Shown one piece after another: positions 1 through 12,538 of a DNA stretch of 64,000 bases. The position numbers were made by a program, and so were the translations under genes. The notes under the pieces are model-generated. The model was not told the DNA's origin, made no database searches, and was given only the letters and a program-made list of their open reading frames with translations. Position 1 is the stretch's first letter. Each line of letters opens with the position of its first letter. The DNA is taken from contig NZ_FZPC01000025.1 of assembly GCF_900187975.1 (NCBI RefSeq), forward strand, positions 54,546 through 118,545, given 5' to 3'. This DNA comes from Pseudomonas delhiensis (GTDB taxonomy: Bacteria; Pseudomonadota; Gammaproteobacteria; Pseudomonadales; Pseudomonadaceae).

Positions 1-1
1 C

Positions 2-1384
2 GACTACAACTACTACTTCGACATGAGCGCCCTGCTATACGCGCTCACCGTGCTCAACGAGTGGAAGGTGACTCTGCTGGTGGACGAGGCCCACAACCTG
101 GTGGAGCGCGGGCGCAAGATGTACACCGGCGAACTCGACCAGGCCGATTTCCAGGACCTGCGCCGCGTCGCCCCGGCCAAGCTGAAGGGCGCGCTGGAGC
201 GCGTCGGCCGCCACTGGAACCAGCTGCACCGCGACCAGGAGCTGGAATACCAGGTCTACCCGCTGGCGCCGGAGCTGTTCATCCTCGCGCTGCAGAAGGC
301 GGTGACCGCCATCACCGACCACCTGAGCGAGCAGCCCGACGGCAACAGCCTTGAGCTGCTGGGCTTCTACCTCGACGCCATGGCCTTCTGCCGCCTGGCC
401 GAGGCCTTCGGCGAGCACTCGCTGTTCGACATCACCCGCCGCCAGACCGAAAGCGGCCGGGTCTACTCCACCCTGTGCCTGCGCAACGTCATCCCCGCGC
501 CCTTCCTCGCCCCGCGCTTCGAGGAGGCCCACAGCTGCACGCTGTTCTCCGCCACCCTGACGCCGGCGCACTACTACCGCGACCTGCTGGGCCTGCCGCA
601 GGACACCGCCTGGATCGACGTGGAATCGCCGTTCCGCGCCGAACAGCTGGAGGTGCAGGTGGTGCGCAACCTGTCCACCCGCTACCAGCACCGCGCCCAG
701 TCGGTGCGGCCGATCTGCGAACTGATGGCCCGGCAGTACCGAGAGCGGCCGGGCAACTACCTGGCCTTCTTCAGCAGCTACGCCTACCTGGAGCAGGTGC
801 GCGAACGCTTCGTCCGCGACGAGCCCGGGGTGCCGGTCTGGGTGCAGGCGCGCAACATGGACGAGAGCGAGCGCGAAGGCTTCCTCGAACGGTTCCGCAA
901 CGGCGGGCGTGGCATCGGCTTCGCGGTGCTCGGCGGCGCCTTCGGCGAGGGCATCGACCTGCCCGGCGACCGCCTGATCGGCGCCTTCGTCGCCACCCTG
1001 GGGCTGCCCCAGGTGAACACGGTGAACGAGGAAATCCGCCAGCGCATGTATGCCCTCTTTGGAAATGGCGGCGGCGACGGCTACGACTACACCTACCTCT
1101 ACCCCGGCCTGCAGAAGGTGGTGCAGGCGGCCGGCCGGGTGATCCGCACCCAGCAGGACGAAGGTGTGGTCTGGCTGATCGACGACCGCTTCGGCCGCAG
1201 CGAAGTGCGCCAACTGCTGCCGCGCTGGTGGACCGTGCGCAGCTGCCGGCTGGCCCTGCCGCCGCCGGAGCCGGAGGCGCAAGCCAGCGCGCCGCGCAAA
1301 CCGGCACCGCCGCCCACCCGCCAGCGCCCGGCACGGCCGAAGCCGGAGCAGGCCCAGGGCGAACTGGGCTTCAATGATTTCTAG
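2..1384 (+). CDS. DinG/YoaA-type ATP-dependent DNA helicase, 3' part
   Basis: The reading frame is open from the left edge, so the N-terminus with the Walker A motif and most of the iron-sulfur cysteine region lies outside the window. Visible are the DEAH box in LLVDEAHNLVERGR, shortly after the edge, and the C-terminal helicase half, with motif VI as QAAGRVIRTQ and the following WLIDDRF. These are typical of XPD/DinG superfamily 2 helicases, which unwind DNA 5' to 3' during repair. The last 50 residues are a proline- and alanine-rich tail. The family assignment is firm; whether it is the dinG or the yoaA-like paralogue cannot be settled without the missing part. Confidence 0.88.
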   Translation, partial: DYNYYFDMSALLYALTVLNEWKVTLLVDEAHNLVERGRKMYTGELDQADFQDLRRVAPAKLKGALERVGRHWNQLHRDQELEYQVYPLAPELFILALQKAVTAITDHLSEQPDGNSLELLGFYLDAMAFCRLAEAFGEHSLFDITRRQTESGRVYSTLCLRNVIPAPFLAPRFEEAHSCTLFSATLTPAHYYRDLLGLPQDTAWIDVESPFRAEQLEVQVVRNLSTRYQHRAQSVRPICELMARQYRERPGNYLAFFSSYAYLEQVRERFVRDEPGVPVWVQARNMDESEREGFLERFRNGGRGIGFAVLGGAFGEGIDLPGDRLIGAFVATLGLPQVNTVNEEIRQRMYALFGNGGGDGYDYTYLYPGLQKVVQAAGRVIRTQQDEGVVWLIDDRFGRSEVRQLLPRWWTVRSCRLALPPPEPEAQASAPRKPAPPPTRQRPARPKPEQAQGELGFNDF

Positions 1385-1473
1385 ATCGAATCACTAAAAC
1401 AATCGTTCATATCTGTTTCGCATGGCTACGGCCGCTCAGACTCCTTCCAGGCCCACGGATAAAGGAGTCCGCC

Positions 1474-2043
1474 ATGTTCGCCATGCAATACAGCCACCGC
1501 CTGCCGGCGGCACACGACATGGGCGCCATCCGCCAGCGCGCCGCCAGCAAGGGCCCGCACTGGGACGCCTGGCCGGGCCTGGAGTGCAAGGCTTTCGTCC
1601 TCCAGGAAAAGGGCCGCCACGGCGCCGAAGGCAACCTCTACGCCTCAGTCTACCTCTGGCAGGAACCGGCGGCCGCCGCGGCCTTCCTGGCCAGCGAGGC
1701 CTTCCAGGGGGTGATCGACAGCTTCGGCCGGCCCGCGGTGGAAACCTGGCTGCCGCTGGACGCCTGCCGCGGCCCCGCCTTCGATCGCCCGGCCCGCGCG
1801 CTGTACCGCGAGGAACTACCCTTGTCCGATAGAGGCGCCGCCGCCCTGCGCGACGGCGCGCTGGCCGCCGGCGCGGCGCTGCCGGGCCGGGAGGATGTGC
1901 TGGCGGCCTGGGTCGTGGCCGACCTGCAGCGCTGGACGCTGCTGCGCTTCAGCCTCAGTGCCGAGGCACTGGAGGCACGCGCGGGCAGCCTCGGCTACGA
2001 AGTCCTGTACCTGGCACGGCCAGGGCTGGAGCGACTGCCATGA
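1474..2043 (+). CDS. DUF4865 family protein
   Basis: A 189-residue soluble protein beginning MFAMQYSHRLPA and containing ECKAFVLQEKG, the signature start of the DUF4865 family. The biochemical role is unknown; members are often found near LysR regulators, and a LysR gene lies about 450 bp downstream here, in convergent orientation. The start is supported by AAAGGAG about 8 bases upstream (1460-1466). The second half (from about residue 115) is alanine-rich and looks like a second alpha/beta lobe. Its stop overlaps the start of a tiny membrane-protein ORF as ATGA, so the two are probably translated together. Confidence 0.8.
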   Translation: MFAMQYSHRLPAAHDMGAIRQRAASKGPHWDAWPGLECKAFVLQEKGRHGAEGNLYASVYLWQEPAAAAAFLASEAFQGVIDSFGRPAVETWLPLDACRGPAFDRPARALYREELPLSDRGAAALRDGALAAGAALPGREDVLAAWVVADLQRWTLLRFSLSAEALEARAGSLGYEVLYLARPGLERLP

Positions 2044-2159
2044 ACGACAGGCAGAAACGGGAACTGGCGGCACAACTGGCGGGGCTGGCCTTCGGCGCCT
2101 TCATGGTGCTGGGGATGGCCTGGGGTGTGGTGCGGGTGGCCCGGGTGCTGGTGGGGTAA
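2040..2159 (+). CDS. Small single-pass membrane peptide, 39 aa
   Basis: This short ORF starts inside the stop codon of the DUF4865 gene (ATGA overlap), the usual sign of translational coupling. It encodes a charged N-terminus (MNDRQKRELAAQ) followed by one hydrophobic stretch of about 23 residues with the core GAFMVLGMAWGVV. No family is recognised. The coupling, GC-typical codon use and clear charge/hydrophobic layout argue that it is real; the short length is the main doubt. Confidence 0.55.
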   Translation: MNDRQKRELAAQLAGLAFGAFMVLGMAWGVVRVARVLVG

Positions 2160-2498
2160 GGATGGGGTTTTTCGTAGGAGCGAGCTTGCTCGCGAATGGA
2201 GTTTCCCGGCAATTACAGTGTTTCGGCTTGACTCCGCCCCCTCTCCCTAACCCTCTCCCTGAAGGGAGAGGGGACCGTTCGGCGTGCGCTGGTATTTCCG
2301 CGTTAGCCGGCTTGCACCGAGTAGCCGGCTGACACCAAATCCTTTCTCGGCACGGACTAGCCCCCTCTCCCTTCAGGGCGGGGCGCGCAGCCGAGGGCTG
2401 GGGAGAGGGTGCTCCAATCTTGGCGCCGAAGTCCCGGGAAGCCTCGTTCGCGAGCAAGCTCGCTCCTACGAAAAGCCTCCAGGTCGGATAACCATTCC
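2160..2498. repeat. Intergenic repeat block: inverted REP pair around pyrimidine-rich hairpins
   Basis: No gene is seen. The block is bounded by two inverted copies of a REP palindrome (2171-2196 forward, 2447-2472 reverse; core GTAGGAGCGAG followed by CTTGCTCGCGAA). Between them are two pyrimidine-rich hairpins, CCCTCTCCC-type at 2237-2272 and its purine partner at 2361-2411, and the string CTCGGCACGGACTAG at 2345-2359 that recurs elsewhere in the window. Being between convergent genes, it may also act as a bidirectional terminator. Confidence 0.7.
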
Positions 2499-3353
2499 CT
2501 ACCCCGCCGTACTCCGCACCGCCGCCACCAAGGTGCGCAACATCCCCTGCGCCTGCGCATCCCGGGGATGGGAGAACAACAGCACATCGCGCCCCGGCAA
2601 CGCCGGCAGCCCCAGCCGCGCCCCCACATCCTCGCAGCCCGCCGGCGCCACCCGGCGGCCCAGGGCTGCCACAGCTATGCCCGCGCTCACTGCCGCTCCT
2701 ATGGTCATCAACCCCCCACCGACGAACACCTCGCGCCAGGCCACCCCGGCCTGGTCCAGGGCGTCCACCGCCATGCGTCGCACGCTGCAGGGTTCGGCCT
2801 GGGTGGCCAGGGGCAGCGGTTGGCCGGGCAATGGCTGGAAGTCGGCGGCGCCCATCCAGGCGAAGGGTTCCTGCAGCACCACCTCGCCGTCCTGGCGTGG
2901 CGGGCCCTGCTGCAGCACCAGGGCCACGTCCAGGTCGCCGCGGTCGAAGCGCTCCAGGGTTTCCCGCGAGCTGTCCACCCGCAGTTCCAGCAGCAGCCCC
3001 GGCTCGCTGCGGGTGAGCTGGCGCAGCAACCCGGGCAGTTCGGCGCCGACGATGTGGTGGCTGATGCCGACCACCAGCCGCCTGGGCTGGCCGCCGGCGA
3101 ACGCGCCCAGCGCCTGGCGGTGCGCCGCCACCAGGGCGCGGGCCGCTTCCAGGAACACCCCGCCGTCGGCGGACAGCCGCACCAGGCGCGGCGTGCGCTC
3201 CAATAGGCGGCGGCCGAGGCCGTCCTCCAGGCGCTTGATCTTCAGGCTCACCGCCGACTGGGTGCTGGCCAGGGCCTCGGCGGCGCGGGTGAAGCTCTTC
3301 AGCTCGGCGACCAGCACGAAGGCCTGCACGGCCTCGATGTCCAGGGCTTTCAT
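2499..3353 (-). CDS. LysR-family transcriptional regulator
   Basis: A 284-residue LysR-type regulator. The N-terminal winged helix-turn-helix (residues 1-60) is seen as AVQAFVLVAELKSFTRAAEAL followed by STQSAVSLKIKRLE; a periplasmic-binding-like effector domain fills residues 90-280. I chose the ATG at 3353 because MKALDIEAVQAFV is the normal LysR start; an in-frame extension of 33 residues upstream is low-complexity and unlikely. The target is unknown: it is convergent with the DUF4865 gene and is followed at its 5' side by a REP pair and the tusA-like gene. It lies on the same strand as that gene but is separated by 232 bp with repeats. Confidence 0.85.
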   Translation of the reverse strand: MKALDIEAVQAFVLVAELKSFTRAAEALASTQSAVSLKIKRLEDGLGRRLLERTPRLVRLSADGGVFLEAARALVAAHRQALGAFAGGQPRRLVVGISHHIVGAELPGLLRQLTRSEPGLLLELRVDSSRETLERFDRGDLDVALVLQQGPPRQDGEVVLQEPFAWMGAADFQPLPGQPLPLATQAEPCSVRRMAVDALDQAGVAWREVFVGGGLMTIGAAVSAGIAVAALGRRVAPAGCEDVGARLGLPALPGRDVLLFSHPRDAQAQGMLRTLVAAVRSTAG

Positions 3354-3440
3354 GATGTCCACTTTCAATGACCAAGAGCGGACAGCATTCGACTTTGCCA
3401 TGGGAGGGTCAAGCGGGCGAGGCGTTTTCCCTGTGGCCGA

Positions 3441-3558
3441 CGTAGGGCGCATAACGCCTCCGGCGTTATCCGCCGATCAGATCACCAGGGTTGGCCGTGA
3501 ACTCGGGTTGAGCCGAGGTGTAGCGGCGGATAACCGCGAACGGTTATTCGCCCTACGC
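3441..3558. repeat. Inverted pair of CGTAGGGCG-type REP palindromes
   Basis: Two copies of a palindromic element face each other: 3441-3474 (CGTAGGGCGCATAACGCC then GGCGTTATCCGCC) and 3524-3558 (reverse orientation, GGATAACCGCGAACGGTTAT then TCGCCCTACG). The same family recurs at 10694, 12558/12691, 34782 and 45620/45708. The paired inverted layout is that of a REPIN. It sits between the LysR gene and tusA-like gene. Confidence 0.7.
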
Positions 3559-3585
3559 CCAGGAAACATCGGCGACGGCGACGGC

Positions 3586-3825
3586 TCAGTCGAGCTTCTT
3601 GCGGATCCAGTACAGGTAGGTGCCCGCCTCTTCCTGCTGCTCCACCAGTTCGTGGCCGAGGAAGATGCAGAACTTGGGGATGTCGCGGCGGGTGGAGGGG
3701 TCGGTGGCGATGACCTTGAGCAGGCCGCCGGCCGGCAGGTCGCGCACCTTGTTGTGCAGCATCATGACCGGTTCGGGGCAGTTCAGGCCGGTGGCGTCGA
3801 GGATGGCGTCGACAGGCTGGGACAT
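3586..3825 (-). CDS. tusA: TusA-like sulfurtransferase carrier
   Basis: A 79-residue protein with the TusA/SirA fold. The conserved CPxP motif is present (LNCPEPVM, Cys16), the persulfide-carrying cysteine that passes sulfur in 2-thiouridine tRNA modification and related pathways; the [20 protein letters not shown] core also matches the family. Length equals the usual 75-85 residues. The ATG at 3825 has GGAG seven bases upstream. It is divergent from the lipoprotein hydrolase gene. Several TusA paralogues exist in Pseudomonas, so the exact symbol is likely but not certain. Confidence 0.85.
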   Translation of the reverse strand: MSQPVDAILDATGLNCPEPVMMLHNKVRDLPAGGLLKVIATDPSTRRDIPKFCIFLGHELVEQQEEAGTYLYWIRKKLD

Positions 3826-3984
3826 GGAGAGGCTCCGCAAAACGAATGGCGCATTGTCGCCCAAAGCGGGGCGCAGGGTCACGCGTCGCGGGCGAACGGC
3901 AATGGCCCAATCTTTCGTCGGGCCCCCGCTGCGCCGCGCTGGGCTAAGCTCGGCGCCTTCCCCGACAGCGGATGCCCCCCGCCC

Positions 3985-5544
3985 ATGCGCCTGCCCGCCC
4001 TGCTCTGCCTCGCTTTGCTGCTCACCGCCTGCGCCGCCCGCGACCAGTTGCCCGACTATGCCGCCAGCGCCGGGCAGGACCTGCCGGCCACCTGGTACGA
4101 GGCGGTGATCACCGCCCGCGACGGCACGCGGCTGTCCGCCACCGTGTTCCAGCCGGCGCTCAGGGCCGGCGAGACGGCGCCGCTGGTCGTGCACACCCAC
4201 GGCTGGGGCGGCTGGCGGGTGACCGGGCCGGACGGCTTCTACGGCAGGCAGATGATGTCCGGGCGCGCCGCGCTCAAGGCCTGGAAGGCCGGCTACTGGG
4301 TGGTCAGCTACGACCAGCGCGGCTGGGGCGGCAGCGACGGGCGCATCGAGATGATGGACCCACGCTTCGAGGTCAGCGACGCCAGCGCGGTGATCGATTG
4401 GGCCGCCGCGCACCTGCCGCGGCTGAGCATGGACGGCCCCGGCGACCCGCGGCTGGGCATGCTCGGCGAGAGCTACGGCGGCGCCGTGCAGTTGCTGGCC
4501 GCGGCGCAGGACCCGCGCATCGACGCCATCGTGCCCATCGCCACCTGGTACGACCTGAGCGACGCCCTGGCCCCCGACGGCCAACTGAAGATGGGCTGGG
4601 GCGGCGTGCTGGTCAGCCTGGGCCTGGCCACCGGCTACGACCTGGGCAAGTTCGTCCAGGCCGACTACCTGCACAGCGCCAGCGGGCGCATGGCCGCACC
4701 GGTGCGGGCCGAGCTGGCCGCCCACAGCCCGGCGCGCTACTGCGCCGAGGGCCGCCGCCCGCATGCCGACGCCCTGCTGATCCAGGGCCTGCGCGACACC
4801 CTGTTCCCCCTCGACCAGGGCCTGCAGATCCGCCAGTGCCTGCGCCAGGGCAGCGCCGACGTGCGCCTGCTGGGGATGCAGGGCGGGCACATCCTGCCGC
4901 CGCCGCTGCAGGCCTGGAGCGGCCTGCCGCCGTTCAACAACGAGCCGGTGATCCACTGCGGCGGGCGTGCCATCAACCTCTACCAGGGCATCCTCGCCTG
5001 GTACGAGGAGAAGCTGCGCCGGCGCCCCGGCGCCGCCGACAGCGTGCCCTCGCTGTGCGTCAGCCTCGACCTGGACCAGGGCCTGGCGCTGGACGAACTG
5101 CCCGCCCCCGGCCCCACCGTGGCCCTGCCGCCGACACCGGTACGCCCGGCCAGCAGCGGGCTGCTGCAGCCCCGTACCTTCATCCCGCTGCACCAGGTCG
5201 CCGAGCCCGGCGCCCTGCTCGGCAGCCCCGAGGTACGCCTTTCCCGGCCGCTGGGCGCGGGCGAGCAGGCGCGGTTGTTCGCCTCGCTGGCGATTCGCGG
5301 CGCGGACGGCCGCACCCGGGTGCTGGACGAGCAGGTCAAGCCGTTGCTCAACCGCGGTACGACGCGGCTCAACGCGGTCAGCGCCCGCCTGGCGGCGGGG
5401 GACGAGATCGGCCTGCTGGTCAGCGGCTTCAGCGGCCAGTACCTGTTCAACGGTTCCTGGCAGCTTCGCACGGTGGCGTTGCAGGGCGAGGTGCAACTGC
5501 CCGCCCTGCTGCCGCTGCAGCCGCGCCTGGCGGCCGGCCGCTGA
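3985..5544 (+). CDS. Lipoprotein alpha/beta hydrolase (CocE/NonD or S15-like)
   Basis: A 519-residue hydrolase. Residues 1-16 form a lipoprotein signal with lipobox LTAC (Cys16); the following Ala-Ala predicts outer-membrane sorting. The hydrolase domain (residues 35-330) shows [19 protein letters not shown] and the nucleophile elbow GESYGG (Ser163); a histidine in GMQGGHIL near residue 301 is a candidate for the triad. Residues 390-510 look like the C-terminal beta domain of CocE/X-Pro dipeptidyl peptidase-like enzymes. The substrate is unknown; an acyl ester or peptide in the periplasm is plausible. The open frame extends far upstream, but the lipobox fixes the start. The next gene is convergent with only one base between. 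Confidence 0.82.
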   Translation: MRLPALLCLALLLTACAARDQLPDYAASAGQDLPATWYEAVITARDGTRLSATVFQPALRAGETAPLVVHTHGWGGWRVTGPDGFYGRQMMSGRAALKAWKAGYWVVSYDQRGWGGSDGRIEMMDPRFEVSDASAVIDWAAAHLPRLSMDGPGDPRLGMLGESYGGAVQLLAAAQDPRIDAIVPIATWYDLSDALAPDGQLKMGWGGVLVSLGLATGYDLGKFVQADYLHSASGRMAAPVRAELAAHSPARYCAEGRRPHADALLIQGLRDTLFPLDQGLQIRQCLRQGSADVRLLGMQGGHILPPPLQAWSGLPPFNNEPVIHCGGRAINLYQGILAWYEEKLRRRPGAADSVPSLCVSLDLDQGLALDELPAPGPTVALPPTPVRPASSGLLQPRTFIPLHQVAEPGALLGSPEVRLSRPLGAGEQARLFASLAIRGADGRTRVLDEQVKPLLNRGTTRLNAVSARLAAGDEIGLLVSGFSGQYLFNGSWQLRTVALQGEVQLPALLPLQPRLAAGR

Positions 5545-5545
5545 C

Positions 5546-6424
5546 TCAGCGCAGCGGCCCGGCGGGCGCCTCGTCCAGCTGGGCCAGCAGCATCGGCTCG
5601 CCGTCGCCGTCCAACGGCAGCAGCGCCCACTGTTCCTTGTGGCCCAGGCGGCGGTGGCTCTGGCGCACCTGGCTGCCCAGCGGCAGCGGCGCCTTGAAGT
5701 GCACGTCCAGGCGCACCTGCTCGGCCAGGCGGCGGCCGGTGAGGCTGCGCGCCAGGCTCCACATGCCGTGGGCGAAGGGCTTGCCGAAGCCGTAGCGCGA
5801 GGCCATCAGGCGCGACAGGTGCAGTGGGTTGAAGTCGCCGCTCAGGCCCGCGTAGCGCCAGCCGGCGATCTTCGGCACGCGCCACTGCACGCCGGGGTGC
5901 GCAGGCACTTCCAGGGTGTGCCACTGGGCGCGCTCGGGCAGCGCGTCGGGCTCGGCGTGGTCGTCGAGGAAGTCGCCGCGGCGCAGGTAGGTGGTGATCG
6001 ACTGCCAGTAGAGCATGTCGTGGTGCCAGACCTCGGTCGCCACGTCCACCTCCAGCCCCAGCGGGCTGCGCCGGCTGGTGAGGATGCGGCAGTCCAGCTG
6101 CAGCTGGTCACCCTCTTCCAGCAGCCGGTAGCGCTGGATGTGGCTGCGCAGGTGGATCAGCCCGAGGATCGACAGCGGCATGCGCGAACGGCTGAGCAGG
6201 CGCAGGTGCAGCGGCAGGCTGATCACCTGCGGGTACAACAGGGGCACGCCCAGGGCCGGGTCCAGGCCGAAGTGCTGGCGGTAGGCGCGCAGGTGGCGGG
6301 CGTCGAAGCGCAGGCCGCGGCTGTCCATGGCCAGGTTCGGCAGGCGCTCGCCGCGGTCCAGGCCACGGCGCGGCAACAACATGCGGCTGTAACTGCCCAG
6401 CAGCGAGGGCAACTTTCGCTTCAC
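5546..6424 (-). CDS. MaoC-like / hot-dog fold acyl hydratase-like protein
   Basis: A 292-residue protein whose C-terminal third carries the MaoC-type motif [10 protein letters not shown] and the following [12 protein letters not shown], where the Asp/Asn and His are the hydratase catalytic pair in (R)-enoyl-CoA hydratases. The N-terminal half resembles a second, degenerate hot-dog domain as in FAS-type dehydratases. It would act on acyl-CoA or acyl-ACP thioesters in the cytoplasm. The start is a GTG at 6424, chosen because GGAG lies six bases upstream and [15 protein letters not shown] looks native. rlmM is upstream on the same strand, 86 bp away. Confidence 0.75.
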   Translation of the reverse strand: MKRKLPSLLGSYSRMLLPRRGLDRGERLPNLAMDSRGLRFDARHLRAYRQHFGLDPALGVPLLYPQVISLPLHLRLLSRSRMPLSILGLIHLRSHIQRYRLLEEGDQLQLDCRILTSRRSPLGLEVDVATEVWHHDMLYWQSITTYLRRGDFLDDHAEPDALPERAQWHTLEVPAHPGVQWRVPKIAGWRYAGLSGDFNPLHLSRLMASRYGFGKPFAHGMWSLARSLTGRRLAEQVRLDVHFKAPLPLGSQVRQSHRRLGHKEQWALLPLDGDGEPMLLAQLDEAPAGPLR

Positions 6425-6510
6425 GAGCGGCTCCGGGAGGGGGTGCGCCGCACAGCATGGTCGCTGCGCGGCGCCACGGCAAGTCGCCGAAGGTCGTGGG
6501 TCGCAGGCGC

Positions 6511-7563
6511 CTACAGGCGTCGCAGGTGCACCGTGACCTCCTCGCGGTCGTGGTACAGCTGCTTGCAGCCGATGGCCACGCGCAGGCCGCGCTCGCGGAA
6601 GCTCTCGCGCAGGCGTTCGAGAATCCTGCGCACCTCGGCGTAGCGCTGCTTCATCGGCAGCTTGAGGTTGACCACCGCCTCGCGGCACAGGCCCTCGCCG
6701 ATCCAGGTCTCGATCAGCGAGCCGGTGCGCGCCGGCTTCTCGACGATGTCGCAGACCATCCAGTCCACCGTCTGCCGCGGCCGGAACACATAGCCGTCGG
6801 CGCGCTGGTGATCCACCAGGCCGGAATAGACCAGGTTCTCGGCCATGGGCCCGTTGTCCACGGCGATCACCCGCATCTCGCGGTTGACCAGTTGCCAGGT
6901 CCAGCCGCCGGGCGCGGCGCCCAGGTCCACGGCGAGCATGTTCGGCGCCAGGCGCTTGTCCCAGTCGGCGCGCGGGATGAAGTGGTGCCAGGCCTCCTCC
7001 AGCTTGAGGGTCGAGCGGCTCGGCGCCTCGCGGGGGAACTTCAGGCGCGGGATGCCCATCGGCCACATGGCGCTGTTGCGCGGCTCGGCGAGGCCGACGA
7101 AGACCTCGCGGCCGGAGCGGAAGGTCAGCAGCAGGCGCGGCAGGCTCGGGTCCTCGCGCAGCTTGCCGGCCTTGACCAGGGCGGCGCGCAGGGGCTTCTC
7201 GAACTTGCGGCAGAAGGTCGACAATTCCTTGCCTTCGTTGCTGTCGAAGACTTCCAGCCAGAGGCTGCCGCACAGCGGGTACGGGCCCAGCTCCTCCAGC
7301 AGCGCGCCGATGCGGTCCTGCTCGGGCAACGGGACGAAGCCGGTGCCTCGGGCCCACTGGCGCGGGAAGATCAGCTCGGAAAAGCGCAGGTGGCGCATCA
7401 GCCGGTCGGCGCCGTCGGCCTCCTGGCAGACGAACTCGGCATAGGCGGTGGCCGGCTTGGCGCGGGCGTAGCCGGCCACGTCCAGGCCCGCGGCCAGGTC
7501 GGAAATCTCCGCGCAGACCTCGTTCTCGAAGCCCGGACGGCAATGCAGTAGCAGGGTGTTCAT
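6511..7563 (-). CDS. rlmM: 23S rRNA C2498 2'-O-ribose methyltransferase
   Basis: A 350-residue RlmM homologue. The N-terminal part (residues 1-165) has the THUMP-like RNA-binding region; the Rossmann methyltransferase domain begins at about residue 200 with the SAM motif AVDLGAAPGGWTWQL, followed by AVDNGPMAENL and WMVCDIVEKP, and ends with NLKLPMKQRY containing the catalytic lysine. It methylates cytidine 2498 of 23S rRNA with S-adenosylmethionine. The ATG at 7563 has AAGGAGA upstream; the in-frame extension is discarded. Length matches E. coli and P. aeruginosa RlmM. Confidence 0.95.
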   Translation of the reverse strand: MNTLLLHCRPGFENEVCAEISDLAAGLDVAGYARAKPATAYAEFVCQEADGADRLMRHLRFSELIFPRQWARGTGFVPLPEQDRIGALLEELGPYPLCGSLWLEVFDSNEGKELSTFCRKFEKPLRAALVKAGKLREDPSLPRLLLTFRSGREVFVGLAEPRNSAMWPMGIPRLKFPREAPSRSTLKLEEAWHHFIPRADWDKRLAPNMLAVDLGAAPGGWTWQLVNREMRVIAVDNGPMAENLVYSGLVDHQRADGYVFRPRQTVDWMVCDIVEKPARTGSLIETWIGEGLCREAVVNLKLPMKQRYAEVRRILERLRESFRERGLRVAIGCKQLYHDREEVTVHLRRL

Positions 7564-7914
7564 CGGGGTGTCTCCTTGGCCGCGCACTATAGTCGCTGCG
7601 CGGCCGGCTTTCACCCGGATTCGCCGCACGCCAGGGGAACCCCCGGCTGCGGCAAAAGGTCCAGAACCCATGGCAAGACCGCGCGCAGCGGTCTAGTTTG
7701 AGAGTTCCGAAGTCGCGATCCAGGGCTTGCCGTGCCCCGGGGAGCGCATGCCGGAAATCGCCAGGATGCCGCCCGATATGCAGAAGATGACTGCCAATCT
7801 GCGTTCCTTTCGTGCCAAGCCGGGAAATCCGCCCGGGCTTTCCAGCAGTATCGGACCAGCAGTATCGGAACTGTGCCGTCGATCACCGGCAGAATCCAGC
7901 CTGAGGAGAACGTC
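7564..7914. other. Divergent rlmM/acnA intergenic region
   Basis: Between the divergent rlmM and acnA genes. No gene or clear repeat is seen. It must contain both promoters; the acnA ribosome site is GAGGAGAAC just before 7915. An open frame on the plus strand runs into acnA, but its codons before 7915 do not resemble an aconitase N-terminus. Confidence 0.5.
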
Positions 7915-10647
<2,733 letters not shown>

Positions 10648-10972
10648 GCAGTCGCCCGGCTCGAGGTCGGAGCCGGTGGGGAGATAGGTGAAACGGCGTA
10701 TAACCGCGAACGGTTATACGCCCTACGCCCCATGCGGGATTCGGAGTCTGTCGTAGGAGCGGACCCTGCCCGCGATTCCTGCGCGACACCCGCTGTCCAG
10801 CAGACAAAACCTATAAATCCACAGGAAAATTACCTACGACCATGTGACAGGTAGCGTTTTGCCATCGTCCACGTCAATATTCCTACGTCAAATATCGAAC
10901 AAGGCTTCAACTTTCGTTGATCCCGGCCGATAACAAAACCGTCACATGCCTTTTTCGTGGACATTGCCCTGA
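10648..10972. repeat. acnA-aer intergenic region with REP elements
   Basis: No gene. It contains a CGTAGGGCG-type palindrome at 10694-10728 (GTATAACCGCGAACGGTTAT), a GTAGGAGCGG-type element at 10752-10778, and then an AT-richer stretch (10800-10960) that should hold the aer promoter. There, ACGTCAATAT at 10871 and ACGTCAAATAT at 10885 form a short direct repeat. A TTGAT at 10917 is half of an Anr box, without a good second half. Confidence 0.6.
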
Positions 10973-12538
10973 ATGCGCAACAACCAGCCCGTCACCCAGC
11001 GTGAACGCACCTACCCGGCGGAACAACGCCTGATCTCCACCACCAACAGCCGTGGCGTGATCACCTATGCCAACGATGCCTTCGTCGACATCAGCGGCTT
11101 CGCCCGGGACGAGCTGGAGGGCTCGCCGCACAACCTGGTGCGCCATCCGGACGTGCCGCCGGCGGTGTTCGCCCACATGTGGGCCACGCTGAAGAACGGC
11201 AAGCCGTGGATGGGCATCGTCAAGAACCGCTGCAAGAACGGCGACCACTACTGGGTCAGCGCCTACGTCACGCCCATCTTCGAGCGCAACGAGATCGTCG
11301 GCTACGAGTCGGTGCGCGTGCGCCCCAGCGCCGAGCAGGTCGAGCGCGCCCAGGCCCTGTACCAGCGGATCAACGCCGGCAAGCCGGCGATCCCGCGCCG
11401 CGACCTGTGGCTGCCGGTGCTGCTGGACTGGCTGCCGTTCATCCTGATCAGCCAGGTGGCCTTCCTCATCGGCGTCTGGCTGGACTCGCACTGGGGCTTC
11501 GCCCTCGCCGCCCTGCTCGCCATCCCCCTCGGCCTGGCCGGCCTGGGCTGGCAGCAGCGCGGCCTCAAGCGCCTGCTGCGCCTGGCCGAGCAGACCACCT
11601 CGGACCCGCTGATCGCACAGATGTACACCGACAGCCGCGGCGCCCAGGCGCGCCTGGAAATGTCCATCCTCAGCCAGGAAGCGCGGCTGAAGACCTGCCT
11701 GACACGTCTGCAGGACACCGCCGAACAGCTCACCGCCCAGGCCCGCCAGGCCGATACCCTGGCTCACCACAGCTCCTCCGGCCTGGAACGCCAGCGCGTG
11801 GAGACCGAGCAGGTGGCCACGGCGGTCAACCAGATGGCCGCCACCACCCAGGAAGTGGCGAACAACGTGCAGCGCACCGCCGACGCCACCCGCCAGGCCA
11901 ACGAGCTGACGCGCCGCGGGCGCAGCGTGGCCAGCGAGACCCGCGCAGCCATCCAGCGCCTGTCCGCCTCGGTGGGCGAGACCGGCCTTGCGGTGAGCCA
12001 GTTGGCCCAGGACAGCAACGAGATCGGCGGCGTGGTCGACGTGATCAAGGGCATCGCCGACCAGACCAACCTGCTGGCGCTCAACGCCGCCATCGAGGCC
12101 GCCCGCGCCGGCGAGATGGGCCGCGGCTTCGCCGTGGTGGCCGACGAGGTGCGCTCGCTGGCCCAGCGCACCGCCGAGTCCACCGAGCAGATCCACGGCC
12201 TGATCGCCAAGCTGCAGACCACCGCCGAAGGCGCGGTGAGTGCCATGGAGGTCGGCCGCCGCCAGGCCGACGAAGGCGTCGAGCGGGTGCTGGAGGCCGA
12301 CCAGGCGCTGTCCGGCATCAGCGACTCGGTGGCCAACATCGCCGACATGGCCAACCAGATCGCCGCGGCGGCCGAGGAACAGAGCGCGGTGGCCGAGGAG
12401 ATCAACCGCAACATCGCCACCATCGCCCAGCTCGCCGACCAGACCTCCGACGAGGCCCAGCGCACCGCGCAGCTGAGCGAGGAACTGACCGGCACGGCGC
12501 AGAGCCAGTATTCGCTGGTGGAGCGGTTCAACCGCTGA
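10973..12538 (+). CDS. aer: Aerotaxis receptor (PAS-MCP energy sensor)
   Basis: A 521-residue chemoreceptor. The N-terminal PAS domain (residues 10-120) has the Aer signature [18 protein letters not shown] and [16 protein letters not shown], an FAD-binding redox sensor. Two adjoining hydrophobic segments (about 143-190) form the membrane anchor, followed by a HAMP-like stretch and the MCP signalling domain with the conserved hairpin [19 protein letters not shown]. It signals redox state through CheA/CheW to steer cells toward oxygen or good acceptors. Length equals P. aeruginosa Aer, where expression is Anr-dependent; only a half box is seen upstream here. Confidence 0.93.
   Translation: MRNNQPVTQRERTYPAEQRLISTTNSRGVITYANDAFVDISGFARDELEGSPHNLVRHPDVPPAVFAHMWATLKNGKPWMGIVKNRCKNGDHYWVSAYVTPIFERNEIVGYESVRVRPSAEQVERAQALYQRINAGKPAIPRRDLWLPVLLDWLPFILISQVAFLIGVWLDSHWGFALAALLAIPLGLAGLGWQQRGLKRLLRLAEQTTSDPLIAQMYTDSRGAQARLEMSILSQEARLKTCLTRLQDTAEQLTAQARQADTLAHHSSSGLERQRVETEQVATAVNQMAATTQEVANNVQRTADATRQANELTRRGRSVASETRAAIQRLSASVGETGLAVSQLAQDSNEIGGVVDVIKGIADQTNLLALNAAIEAARAGEMGRGFAVVADEVRSLAQRTAESTEQIHGLIAKLQTTAEGAVSAMEVGRRQADEGVERVLEADQALSGISDSVANIADMANQIAAAAEEQSAVAEEINRNIATIAQLADQTSDEAQRTAQLSEELTGTAQSQYSLVERFNR

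Noticed and set aside
2284..3984. N-terminal extension of the alpha/beta hydrolase at 3985
   Set aside because: The extension crosses repeats and the LysR and tusA-like genes on the opposite strand; the lipobox fixes the start at 3985.
10917..10936. Anr box before aer
   Set aside because: TTGAT is present but CCGGCCGATAAC does not supply ATCAA at the right spacing.
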